Of a stretch of DNA of 64,000 nucleotides, positions 52,005 to 62,700 are shown one piece after another. Made by a program: the position numbers and the translations under genes. Under the pieces are notes generated by a model, which saw nothing but the letters and a program-made list of their open reading frames with translations, was not told the DNA's origin and ran no database searches. The number at the start of each line of letters is the position of its first letter. The stretch's first letter is position 1. Source of the DNA: Glycocaulis alkaliphilus (GTDB lineage: Bacteria > Pseudomonadota > Alphaproteobacteria > Caulobacterales > Maricaulaceae); NCBI RefSeq assembly GCF_004000605.1, contig NZ_CP018911.1, positions 1,922,001-1,986,000 on the forward strand, given 5' to 3'.

Positions 52005-53636
52005 ATGTATCGTTATGACGAGATTGACCGGTCGATAGTCACAGAGCGCGTGGAGGAGTTCCGCGAGCAGGTAAGCGCGCGTCTCTCCGGCGCGCTCACC
52101 GAAGACCAGTTCAAGCCCTTGCGCCTGATGAACGGGGTCTATCTGCAACTGCACGCCTACATGCTGCGCGTGGCCATCCCCTATGGCACGCTGGATGCGC
52201 GCCAGATGCGGGTTCTGGCCCATATCGCGCGCCATTACGACAAGGGCTATGGCCATTTCACCACGCGCCAGAACATCCAGTATAACTGGCCGGCGCTGGT
52301 CGATATTCCTGAAATTCTGGAACAGCTTGCCGATGTGGAGATGCACGCCATCCAGACATCGGGCAATTGCATCCGCAACACCACGACCGACCCGTTTGCC
52401 GGTGCAGCACAGGACGAGGTGGAAGATCCGCGCCCCTGGTGCGAGCTGATCCGGCAATGGTCCACCTTCCACCCCGAATTCACCTTCCTGCCGCGCAAGT
52501 TCAAGATCGCGGTGACGGGCTCGGACGCTGATCGCGCCGCCATTGGCGTGCACGATATCGGGCTGAAGCTGGTGAAGAATGAGGCCGGTGAGACCGGGTT
52601 CGAGGTGCATGCAGGCGGCGGTCAGGGCCGCACGCCGCGCGTGGCGGTAAAGCTGCGTGACTTCCTGCCGAAGGGCGAGCTGCTGGCTTATCTGACCGCA
52701 ATTATGCGCGTCTATAATCTCGCCGGGCAGCGCGACAATATCTACAAGGCCCGCATCAAGATCCTCGTGGAAACCATGGGCGCGCAGGCTTTCACGGCCG
52801 AAGTGGAAGCGATGTACCGCCAGCTGCGCGGGCGTGATCTCGCCGTGCCGGCCGAGGAGGCTGCGCGCATTACCAGCTTCTTCCCAGAGCCTTCCCCTGT
52901 GGACCGGCCTGAAGGGGTGAGCGATGCGCCGGGCTTTGCCCGCTGGCGGGCCATCAATGTGAAGCCGCACAAAGTACCGGGCCGGGCCATCGTAGTGATC
53001 TCCTTGAAACCCCGCGCCGGTTCGCCGGGCGATGCCACTGCTGAACAGATGGATGCCGTCGCCTTCCTCGCCGAGCGCTATGCGGATGGCGAAATCCGCG
53101 TCACCAAGGAGCAGAATCTCGTCATCCCCCATGCCGTCGCGGCGCACCTGCCCGCGATTTATGAGGGTCTGCGCGAGGCCGGGCTTTCCACCGCCAATGC
53201 CGGGCTGGCCAGCGATATCGTGACCTGCCCGGGCCTCGATTATTGCAGCCTGGCCAATGCGCGCTCGATTCCGGTGGCGCAGGCCCTGTCAGCAGCCCTG
53301 ATCGACCGGGGGCTGGATGAGGATACGCAAGACCTCACCATCAAGATTTCCGGCTGCATCAATGCCTGCGGCCATCACCATATCGCCAATATCGGCCTGC
53401 TGGGCGTCGATAAGAAGGGCGATGAGGTCTACCAGCTCACACTCGGCGGCGTGGCCGATAACGGCGCGGCCATCGGCAAGATACTCGGCCCCGGCCTGAC
53501 GCCGGACGAGGCCGTGGAGGCTGTGGCCGCTTGCGTCGGCGTCTTCCGCCGCGAACGCGGGGATGATGAAACCTTTACCCACACCCTGGCCCGCATCGGG
53601 TTCGAACCCTTCAAGGAGGCCGTCTATGGGCAATGA
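52005..53636 (+). CDS. cysI: Siroheme-dependent sulfite (nitrite) reductase
   Basis: 543 residues. It has two ferredoxin-like half domains and two siroheme/Fe4S4 halves. N-terminal hallmarks are HYDKGYGHFTTRQNIQYNW and HAIQTSGNCIRNTTTDPFAG. The 4Fe-4S/siroheme cysteines are in VTCPGLDYCSLANARS (C-x5-C) and ISGCINACGHHH (C-x3-C). It reduces sulfite to sulfide with six electrons. No flavoprotein CysJ is nearby, so electrons probably come from ferredoxin via the reductase at the operon end. Sulfite rather than nitrite is favoured by the cysH/cysK neighbours. Confidence 0.93.
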   Translation: MYRYDEIDRSIVTERVEEFREQVSARLSGALTEDQFKPLRLMNGVYLQLHAYMLRVAIPYGTLDARQMRVLAHIARHYDKGYGHFTTRQNIQYNWPALVDIPEILEQLADVEMHAIQTSGNCIRNTTTDPFAGAAQDEVEDPRPWCELIRQWSTFHPEFTFLPRKFKIAVTGSDADRAAIGVHDIGLKLVKNEAGETGFEVHAGGGQGRTPRVAVKLRDFLPKGELLAYLTAIMRVYNLAGQRDNIYKARIKILVETMGAQAFTAEVEAMYRQLRGRDLAVPAEEAARITSFFPEPSPVDRPEGVSDAPGFARWRAINVKPHKVPGRAIVVISLKPRAGSPGDATAEQMDAVAFLAERYADGEIRVTKEQNLVIPHAVAAHLPAIYEGLREAGLSTANAGLASDIVTCPGLDYCSLANARSIPVAQALSAALIDRGLDEDTQDLTIKISGCINACGHHHIANIGLLGVDKKGDEVYQLTLGGVADNGAAIGKILGPGLTPDEAVEAVAACVGVFRRERGDDETFTHTLARIGFEPFKEAVYGQ

Positions 53637-54729
53637 TAGCGCAGCAACGCCCCGGCTGGCCCGCGTGGAGATCGATACCGCCACCACGCCGGACGCGGCG
53701 CTGGAGGCAGCGCGCAGCGCACAGGCCATTGATATTCGCTTCCCGGCGTTCAAGGACGGGCGCGGCTATTCGCTGGCAGCGCTGATCCGTGAGAGCGGGT
53801 TTGCCGGTGAATTGCGCGCGACGGGCGACATCCTGCCCGATCAGAAGGATTACCTCACCCGCACCGGGTTTGACGTGATCGCGCCGGATGACGGCTCGCC
53901 GCGCTGGGCCAGGACCAGCTTTACCCATGCCTACCAGCCAGGGCTCGCCAAAGGCGCCAATGACCGGGTGCCTGCCTATCGTGCGCGCGCGCTGGCAATC
54001 CGCAAGGCGCAAGTTGAGGCGCTGAACCAGCAATATGGCGATGCCGTGCCGGAGACCATCATTGCCGTCGCGGTGGAGGTGTTTGAGGGGCGGATCGCCA
54101 TGCTCTCCTCCTTCGGGATCGAGGCGGCGCTGGGGCTGGCTTTGCTGGCGCAGGTGGACCGCTCGGTGCCGGTGGTCTTCCTCGACACCCAGCGCCATTT
54201 CCCCCAGACGCTCAGCTATCGCGACGAGCTGGTGGCGCATCTGCGCCTTGAGGATGTGCGCATCCTCACGCCTGATCCGGCCGAAGCGCGCGCCGCAGAC
54301 AATGATGGCAAGCTGTTTGAGCGCGATGGCGAAGCCTGCTGTGACCTGCGCAAGGTGCGCCCCCTCAATGCCGGGCTGGAAGGGTTTGACGCGGTCATTA
54401 CCGGGCGCAAGCGTGCCCATGGCGGCGGACGGCAGGCTTTGCAGCCCTTCGAGTTCGATGGCGAGCGGGTGAAAATCAATCCGGTCGCCGGGCTGGCCCC
54501 TGCCGATATTGCTGCGCTCTACCGCGAGATGAAGCTGCCCGCCCATCCGCTCAGCTCACAGGGTTACACCTCTGTGGGGTGCTGGCCTTGCACCGCGCCC
54601 TCATCAGGCGCACATGCACGCGACGGGCGCTGGCCCGGTTCGGATCGCAGCGAGTGTGGTATCTTCGATCCGGTCCGCACGGCGCGGGCAGATGCGGCGC
54701 GCAAGCGGGCCGTGCGCCTTATCGGATAG
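53626..54729 (+). CDS. cysH: DUF934-CysH fusion: APS/PAPS reductase
   Basis: 367 residues with two parts. Residues about 1-115 match DUF934 (IRFPAFKDGRGYSLAALIRE, ELRATGDILPDQKDYLTRTGFDV), normally a separate small protein beside cysI. Residues about 125-367 are the adenylyl-sulfate reductase: LSSFGIEAALGLAL, FLDTQRHFPQT, the cluster cysteines CC at 238-239 and C-x2-C at 319/322, and the catalytic Cys344 in SECGIF. The extra cysteines favour the Fe-S APS reductase form. It overlaps the cysI end by 11 bp, with AAGGAGG before its ATG. Confidence 0.92.
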   Translation: MGNDSAATPRLARVEIDTATTPDAALEAARSAQAIDIRFPAFKDGRGYSLAALIRESGFAGELRATGDILPDQKDYLTRTGFDVIAPDDGSPRWARTSFTHAYQPGLAKGANDRVPAYRARALAIRKAQVEALNQQYGDAVPETIIAVAVEVFEGRIAMLSSFGIEAALGLALLAQVDRSVPVVFLDTQRHFPQTLSYRDELVAHLRLEDVRILTPDPAEARAADNDGKLFERDGEACCDLRKVRPLNAGLEGFDAVITGRKRAHGGGRQALQPFEFDGERVKINPVAGLAPADIAALYREMKLPAHPLSSQGYTSVGCWPCTAPSSGAHARDGRWPGSDRSECGIFDPVRTARADAARKRAVRLIG

Positions 54730-54740
54730 GCGGGACGCGC

Positions 54741-55760
54741 ATGACAGGCCAGATTATCGACCTTATCGGCAATACGCCGCTGATCCGGCTTGAGGCGGCC
54801 TCACGCGCCACGGGCTGCGAGATTTTTGGCAAGGCCGAGTTTCTCAATCCGGGCGGCTCGGTGAAGGACCGCACCGCGCTGGGGCTGGTGCGCGCGGCGG
54901 AAAAATCCGGTGCGCTGAAACCCGGTGGCACCATTGTGGAAGGCACGGCCGGCAATACCGGCATTGGGCTTGCCATTGTGGGCCGCGCGCTCGGCTATAA
55001 AACGCTGATCGTCATGCCGCGCACGCAAAGCCAGGCGAAGAAAGACGCGCTCATCGCGGCGGGCGCGCGCATTATCGAGGTCGACCCGGCACCGTTTTCC
55101 AGCGAGCACCATTTTGTCCATGTCTCGCGGCGCCTCGCCGAGGAACTGGCCGTAACACCTCAAGGCGCGTTCTGGGCCAACCAGTTTGATAATCCCGCCA
55201 ACGCTGCCTTCCACGCCGCCACAACAGGCGAGGAAATCTGGAGCCAGACCGGCGGTGCGATTGACGGCTTTATCTGCGCGGTCGGCACGGGCGGTTCCCT
55301 CGCCGGCATTGCCCGCACGCTGCGCGCGAAGAAGCCGGACATCGCCATCGGCCTTGCCGATCCGTCGGGCAGCGCGCTCTACAATCATTTCACCCGGGGC
55401 GAGCTTAAAGGCGAGGGATCGTCGATCACCGAAGGCATTGGCGTCGGCCGCATTACCGGCCAGTTGCAGGGCTTCAAGCCCGACCATGCCTATCGCATTG
55501 AGGATGCCGAGTTTCTGCCCATCCTGTTCGATCTGGTCGAAAATGAGGGGCTGTCGCTGGGCGGATCGGCGGGCGTGAACATTGCCGGAGCGATCCGGCT
55601 GGCGCGCGCGCTGGGGCCCGGCAGGACGATTGTCACCCTGCTGTGCGATTCCGGTGCGCGCTATGCGGGCCGGCTGTTCAATCCGGACTATCTCGCCGCG
55701 CGCAGCCTGCCCGTCCCACCCTGGACGGACAGCGGCAATACCGCGCGCAACGCCATCTGA
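54741..55760 (+). CDS. cysK: Cysteine synthase (O-acetylserine sulfhydrylase)
   Basis: 339 residues from the ATG at 54741, 11 bp after cysH. PLP lysine in NPGGSVKDRTALG, the substrate loop EGTAGNTGIGLA, phosphate-binding AVGTGGSLAG, and the C-terminal LGGSAGVNIAGA. It uses the sulfide made by cysI to form cysteine. The sequence is of the CysK/CBS-like fold type II with the C-terminal VPPWTDSGNT seen in alphaproteobacterial enzymes. It completes the pathway within one operon. Confidence 0.93.
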   Translation: MTGQIIDLIGNTPLIRLEAASRATGCEIFGKAEFLNPGGSVKDRTALGLVRAAEKSGALKPGGTIVEGTAGNTGIGLAIVGRALGYKTLIVMPRTQSQAKKDALIAAGARIIEVDPAPFSSEHHFVHVSRRLAEELAVTPQGAFWANQFDNPANAAFHAATTGEEIWSQTGGAIDGFICAVGTGGSLAGIARTLRAKKPDIAIGLADPSGSALYNHFTRGELKGEGSSITEGIGVGRITGQLQGFKPDHAYRIEDAEFLPILFDLVENEGLSLGGSAGVNIAGAIRLARALGPGRTIVTLLCDSGARYAGRLFNPDYLAARSLPVPPWTDSGNTARNAI

Positions 55761-55780
55761 CACGAGTTGAGGATTTTGCC

Positions 55781-56608
55781 ATGACCGCCCTTCCCGCTGC
55801 GGCTGAGACCCTTGCGCCTGTTATCGAGGCCGGTGCCTTCTTCGATTGCGAGGTGCTGGAGGTGCGCCACTACACCGATACGCTGTTCTCCTTCCGCACG
55901 GCGCGTCCGCAGAGCTTCCGCTTCCGCACCGGCGAGTTCGTGATGATCGGGCTGGCGGGCGAGGGTAAGCCGACGCTGCGCGCCTATTCGCTGGCCGGTC
56001 CGAGCTGGGATGATGCGCTGGAGTTTTACTCCATCAAGGTGGAGGACGGGGCGCTGACCTCGCGCCTGAAGCATATCCAGCCCGGTGACCGGGTGCTGGT
56101 AGGCAGAAAACCGACCGGCACGCTGGTGCTCGACGCACTGCTGCCCGGCAAGCGCCTCTTTCTGCTCTCCACCGGCACGGGCGTGGCGCCCTTTGCCAGC
56201 ATTGTGCGCGAGCCGGATGTCTATGCGCGCTACGATCAGGTGATCCTCACCCATACCTGCCGGACCGCGGCCGAGCTTGCCTACTCGCAAGATCTGGTGG
56301 CGGGGCTGAAGGATGATCCGCTGGTGGGCGAAAGCGCGCCGGAAAAGCTGGTCTATTTCTCGTCCGTGACCCGCGAGGATGGCCCGCAGACCGGGCGGAT
56401 TACCGATCTCATCCAGTCCGGTCTGTTCTTCCAATCCATCCAGCAGGCCCGCTTTGATCCCGAACATGACCGGGTGATGATCTGCGGATCACTGGCCATG
56501 CTCGAAGAGCTGAAAGCCATCTTCGGCGAGCTGGGCTTCACCGAAGGCTCCAATGCCCGTCCGGGCAGCTTCGTGGTGGAAAAAGCCTTCAGCGGCGACG
56601 GCATTTAA
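55781..56608 (+). CDS. fpr: Ferredoxin-NADP reductase
   Basis: 275 residues. FAD-binding RxYS motif in LRAYSLAGPSWDD, phosphate segment KPTGTLVLD, NADP-binding STGTGVAPFASIV, LTHTCRTAAELAY and MICGSLAMLEELK, ending VVEKAFSGDGI. It passes electrons from NADPH to ferredoxin and can feed the sulfite reductase of the same operon, which lacks a CysJ partner. It starts 20 bp after cysK and is the last gene of the run. No strong terminator was found in the 173 bp after it. Confidence 0.93.
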   Translation: MTALPAAAETLAPVIEAGAFFDCEVLEVRHYTDTLFSFRTARPQSFRFRTGEFVMIGLAGEGKPTLRAYSLAGPSWDDALEFYSIKVEDGALTSRLKHIQPGDRVLVGRKPTGTLVLDALLPGKRLFLLSTGTGVAPFASIVREPDVYARYDQVILTHTCRTAAELAYSQDLVAGLKDDPLVGESAPEKLVYFSSVTREDGPQTGRITDLIQSGLFFQSIQQARFDPEHDRVMICGSLAMLEELKAIFGELGFTEGSNARPGSFVVEKAFSGDGI

Positions 56609-56781
56609 CCGGGCTCATAGCCGTGCGTCAGCTTTCCGGAGCAACAGCTCTGGGTGGCGGCCAGGGCGTTGTCTACACAGGGCAGAGCACCTGATAGCTG
56701 GCGGACGCTGGCTGCCCCTGCCAGCCGGATCCAGATGGAGCCGGACCATACTGGCTGGGGCGAGCGTCTCGATTGCTGCGC

Positions 56782-59700
56782 CTAGAACCGCCAGGCTAGC
56801 TTGACCGAACCGCTATCGCTCCGGCTGTGATCCCCGCGATACCCTTCATACACTGCCGACATTTCCCACCGCTCACCCGCAAAGGCACGCAGGCCGAGTT
56901 CCACGCTCGCGGCGATGTCATCGCGTTCGTGGGTATAGGAAACAGGCCTTGAAGAAAAACGCCCGCCATTGAGCCAGGATTGACGCACATTGCCGTCATT
57001 CACGGCCAGACGCGCGCCCACAGCCACATGCGGCCGTAAGACTACATCCCTGATAACCGTCTCGGTGCCAAAGCGGATGGCAGGGTGAATGTCGAACAGA
57101 AACTGGCCGTGTGAATGCACCCGCAAGGCCTGGTCGCCCGGCCCGCTTTCGCTATAGCCGAAATCATGGACAAAGCTCGCGTCCACATCGATCAGCGGGA
57201 TAATGTCCAGGCCACCTGCACTGAATAGCCGCGCAAACCTGAACCGGCCTGACAGGCTCAACGACTCCTGGCTGAACGTGTACGCGTCTGGCGTGACGCT
57301 GGCAGTATCAAAGCGCGTGCCGTCTGAACTGTAATAGCCGACCGCGGCCGAAGCGGACGCCAGAGCGGGACCGTTCACGTATTTGATGACACCGCCAAGA
57401 TTGATCTGCTGGCCTTCACTGCGCGCTGTTGCCGAGCGTGCTGTGGTCTGCTCGTACCCCAAACCGAAACCGATACGCAGCGTGTCGCCGAGCGCGGCCT
57501 GCCGGCCAAAACCAAGGGCATAACGGTTCTGACTTGTGCCAGACCTGTCGTCGCGTCCATAGCCTCCAGAACCTCTTACCCAGACACATTCAGCCTCGGC
57601 GATGGCCGCCCATTGGCCCGATGGCTGCCCGCAGCTGTGAACGGAGTTGAGGTGGGATATGGCCGACAGGTGATGGAACGCACCGGCCCTGTGTCCGTCG
57701 CTGGACGACAGCTCGCCAGCAAACAGCTCCGCTACGTCCTGCGCTGTCTCAAGGCGCGCGGCATAGAGAAGTGTCTGGTAAAAGTCTGCATCAGCCGAAT
57801 CCACTTCTTCACCGTCCATCCACGCTGTGACGGCCTCATTTGCCAGTTGCGCCACTCCGGATTGGGTGCTGCCAACCAGTGGCAGGAAGTCGACGCTGGC
57901 AGCGTGGATCAATACGGACTGCCCCGAGCCGGAACCACTGAGCCGCACATCAAACCGTGTTGCGGCCGGATCATGAATTGAAGCGAGAATATCGTGCGGC
58001 AACGCGCCAGATTGCGCGATCAGGGTGACGGGCGCGTCAAAGCGCTGAAAACTTGCAAGATAGGGCCTGATCTCGCCGCTCACGCGGTCCAGCCGCGCGG
58101 CCGACAAGGCCGGACCCGGCATTGATGCCGCGACCGGCACATAATGGCGCGCACCCGCAAACAGGGCGTAGTGGCCGATATTGCGAGCGTGCCCGTCCAG
58201 CGTGCCGCGCACATTCAGGTCGACCTGCCACGGGCCGGCATTGTCGATGCCGCCGAACACCAGCCCGCCTTCATCGACATTGATCTGGCCCCGGCCATAT
58301 GTCCGGATTGCCGTGCTGTCATAGGACGTGACCGCATCACCGCTTGCAACCAGCCCACCGATACCAAGCTCAAACCGGCCTATCGTATCAGTAATGTCGA
58401 TGCCGGTACCACGCGATGACGAGACGACGGACCCGCCGCCCAGGACTCTGAGATAGCTGGTGCGCGTATCGTGCGGAGTTCCTGGCGCGTCCTCGCCAAG
58501 ACGAACATTGTGCATGCGCACGGCTGCGGACCCGTCCCCGGTTACATCGATCGCGCCAGAAACGTCCACACGCACAGCGTCCTTCTGGTGGAGAGTGGCG
58601 TAGGCGTCGATCCCGTGAGCGCGGTTACCTTGCGTTGTAAGCAATCCGGAGTGGCTGACATGGACAGTGCCAGAGCCGTTGGTGCCAAACCGGCCGACAC
58701 GGGTAAGGCCATCCAGATCCGAAATGACAGCCTCAGCGCCCGCCGCACTGATCGCAACCAGTCCGGAAGCGGCGTCACCGAAAGTGGCAATCAGCCCTCG
58801 CGAGTCGATACTGACCGCGCCGCCATGGCCCGCAATACGGTCATAGTCCAACGCACTGGCCAGAGGCGCACCATGGCGGGAAACCAGCAGGCCGCCGCTG
58901 GACGTTGACTGGGCGAAGATGCCATGCGCGCCGCGCCCCTGCGTTTGCACTACAGACTGTGCGCCAAGGACAATATTGACCGCTTCACCCTGGCTTTTGC
59001 CCTGGTAATTCAAGGTAACAGCTTCGGTCAGACGCGACTGGCTGGCAAGGTTCACCAGCCCGCCGCCGCCGCCGATTGACTGGACGATCAGCCCGAAAGC
59101 CTGGTCTCCGGCTGTGCGGATCTCGCCATCGAGTGCCGCGTCGACGCGGCGGCCATATCCAATATCCGTGCCGCCGAATGACACAGCGGCATCCACCCCG
59201 CTACCGATGTCGGCAAGGCCGCCGCCGGTCCCGATGCCCTGGAGGATCACCCCGTGTGACTGGCTGCCCTCGGTCTGAACAATCCCCGACAGTGCGGCTG
59301 TAAGATTTTGCGAGTCCCCCTTTGCGGCCTGGGCACCGAGACGAAGCGTAAGGTTGGCGCTGCCAGCATCAATACCGCCAAGCTGGAACGTACCGCCGCC
59401 GCCGCCAATGCTCTGGCCAATCAGCCCTGCCGACTGGCTGCCGCGCGTTACAATTCTGCCGTCGTGGACAACGTCCAGCGTGCCGGCATGGCTGGTATGG
59501 TCGGAAGTGCCTCCCAGCGCGCTGTCGCCGTCAAAGGCCAACTGGAGGCTGAACCCGGCCAGGCTCGCAAAGCCACCGCCACCGCCAATCGACTGAGCCA
59601 TCGCGCCTGCCGACTGGTCGCCATGCGTGGTGATGTGTCCCTGGAGCTCAAGCGTAACCGCAGCACCATTGCCGCTGCCAGCCTCGCCGCTACCCAGCTG

Positions 59701-62700
59701 AAGCTGGGTCATTGCAGAGCGTGCATGGCCCTGCCCGTAACGCAGATCACCGCCGCCGCCGCCAATGGACTGAGCAAGAAGCCCGAGCGACTGCTCGCCG
59801 TACGTTGTAAGCACATTATTCAGCGTCACGTTCACCGCGCCGCCCCGGCTCGATGAGTGTTCAGCGCCCAGCACACCCGTCAGCGAGAGGGCGTCAATGC
59901 CCCCTGAGCCATGAAGCAGGCTGCTGCCGCCACCGGCGCCGATAGACTGGGCCATGACGCCATGCGCGAAATTGCCCTCAGTTGTAATGTCTCCGCTCAG
60001 GCTGACAATGACTGTCCCGCCTACGCCGTTGGCACCATGGCTACCGCCGAAACGGAAACTGTGGCCGCTGACAGATCCAGTGACACCGCCATGGTAAGAA
60101 AGCCCGCCGCCTGCGCCGATTGACTGGGCGTGGACGCCGGTCGCGGCGTTGCCGGAAGTCATCACGGTGCTGGCTGTGCTGATGGTGACCGACCCGCCAT
60201 TGCCCGCAACATTGGTGCCGCCAAGCGCGATGTCGAGATCAGGGCCATCATCGCCACCCTCGAGTTCTGCATCCTCGTCATTGTCGAGGCTGGGAAGGTC
60301 ATCTGTACTGAACTCGGCAAAATCCTCGCCAAAGAACTCCAGTGCCGATGCGGTGCTCCCTGCAGCTCCGCCACCACCACCTATCGACTGCGCGAAGATT
60401 CCCGCCGCACTGCTGCCCGAGGTCTGGATCCTACCGCCTCCGTCACCAGGCGTCTCACTATCGGCGATAACGACATCACCGCCATGATTGCCCGAGCCGC
60501 CTGAACCGCCGAAATTGTGCCGGCTGTCCGTCGTGTCGTCGTCATTGGCGCCTGATATGCGGCCGTATGAGTGGGCGTGGCCGCCGTGACCACCACCCCC
60601 GCCAATCGATTGGGCAAATATCGCATTGGCGCCGCTACCGGCGGTCAGGAAGCTGGCGCCTGTATTGAGGTTGATGGTGACCGTTCCGCCAGTATTGCCA
60701 CGGCCGCCCGCGCCGCCCAGCGCGATAGCGCGCACCGTCGCCTTGCCGCCACCGCTCTCCTCGTCATCATCACCAGACCCTCCGCCACCCGTCTCGGCAG
60801 AGATATTGACGGTTTCCGCGTAGCCGCCATCTCCGCCTCCGCCACCGATGGATTGTGCAAACAGGGCGTGGGAAAGAGCGCCTTGCGTGGCGATATGTGC
60901 GTCCGCTCCGGCTGTATAAACAACAGCGCCGCCGCGCGCACCGGACCCGCCTGCTCCACCAATGGCCAGTGTGGTCTGCCGGGAACTGGCGGCACCGCCC
61001 CCTTCTCCTGCACCGGCCACGACATTGGCCGACACAGAAATCACGTGACCGCCAGAGCCACCTCCGCCGCCAATCGACTGCAGAAGGAGGCCATGAGATT
61101 GAACCCCTTGGGTTTCGAGGCTGCCTGTCTGTTCAAAGCTGACTGCGCCGCCATATCCGCCTGAGCCGCCCGAGCCGCCAATGGCTATATTGACGTTTTC
61201 AGCCTTGCCGCCATCGCCGGCCGCGCCAGTACCCAGCGCAGCGGTGAAGCTGTAGGCGTTCCCGCCAGACCCGCCGCCACCGCCGATGGACTGAACCAGC
61301 GCGGCATTGGAATGGTCGCCGTATGTGGTGATCTGTCCAGCATGCGTGATGGAGACATTGCTGCCATGACCACCGCCACCGCCCGATCCGCCCAGCGTCA
61401 CTGCCGCACTGTAAGCAGACTCGCCAGCACTCGCTGATACGCCAACGGCATTGCCGCCATCACCGCCGCCCCCGCCGATCGACTGGGCTACGAGCCCATG
61501 TGAACGCGCGCCGGACGTCAGGAGTGAGCCGGTCAGGTCCAGGCTTACGGCCCCGCCATCCCCGCCATCCCCACCCTTGCCGCCAATGGCGACGGACACC
61601 GAAGCGCCCACCTCGCCTGCACCAACGGCCACGGCCACGGTATGACCGCCAGCGCCCCCGCCCCCGCCTACCGACTGGGCTGTCAGCGCTGAAGAGAGAC
61701 TGCCGCCCGTCTGGATATCACCGTGGATATGGGCTGTGACGGCCCCGCCATGGCCAGCCGATCCGCCATGCCCGCCCAGACCGATAGCGGCGCCAAATCC
61801 AACTCCGTCCGGGTTCACGCCGGCGCCGACCGACAACGCGGATCCGCCATGACCACCCCCGCCGCCAATCGATTGCAGGACAGCTCCGGACGACTGTTCG
61901 CCCCGGTTGCCTGCGCCTGTTGTTATGCTGGCGTTTTCCTCGAGCAGGAAGCTGATGGCGCCACCATGGCCGCCCTTCCCGCCGCGCCCTCCGATGGACA
62001 CACTGACCGCAGCTGCGCCAACGGCGATGCCGCCAGCATTGCCGCCCGCGCCTCCACCTCCGCCAATGGATTGCGCCAGCACAGCCACAGCATGGTCACC
62101 GTCTGTAGCGGTCACCGATCCAGACCGCAGGGCGACATCGACATTGCCGCCATGACCGCCGCCGCCACCCGATCCACCGATGGCAACATCAACAAACGCG
62201 CCAGCCGAGAAGGCTGCCCCGCCCCGGCCTCCCCCGCCACCGACAGACTGGGCCAGCACGGCATTGCTCCCGTCGCCGGACGTCGAGATATGACCCGTTG
62301 AATGAATACTGACATCGCCGCCAAGCCCGCCCCGGCCACCGGCGCCTCCGATGGCAAAAAACAGGCCTGAGCCCGCACCGCCATCACCGCCATCACCGCC
62401 CACGGACAGAGCGTGTACGCCGGCCGAACTCGTGCCGGAGGTCGCAATGCGCCCCGTTATACCAACGCGGACATGGCCGCCGCCAAAGCCGCCCGATCCG
62501 CCTGATCCACCACGTGTGCTGAACCAGCCCGAGCCCTTGCCGTTTCCGCCTTCGCCGCCCGAGCTTCGTGCGAGGATACCGTCGGCAAAGTCTCCGCCTG
62601 TCATGATGACGCCGCCCAGATTGGCATCAATCAGCCCGCCATCACCGCCATCGCCGCCATCGGCGCCCGAGCCGCTGCCGCCACCGCCTGCATTGCCGCC

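Noticed and set aside
58900-62600. Regularly spaced short repeats resembling a CRISPR array
   Set aside because: The repeats are imperfect, in coding frame, and spell the SIGGGGG protein motif; spacing varies from about 160 to 260 bp.
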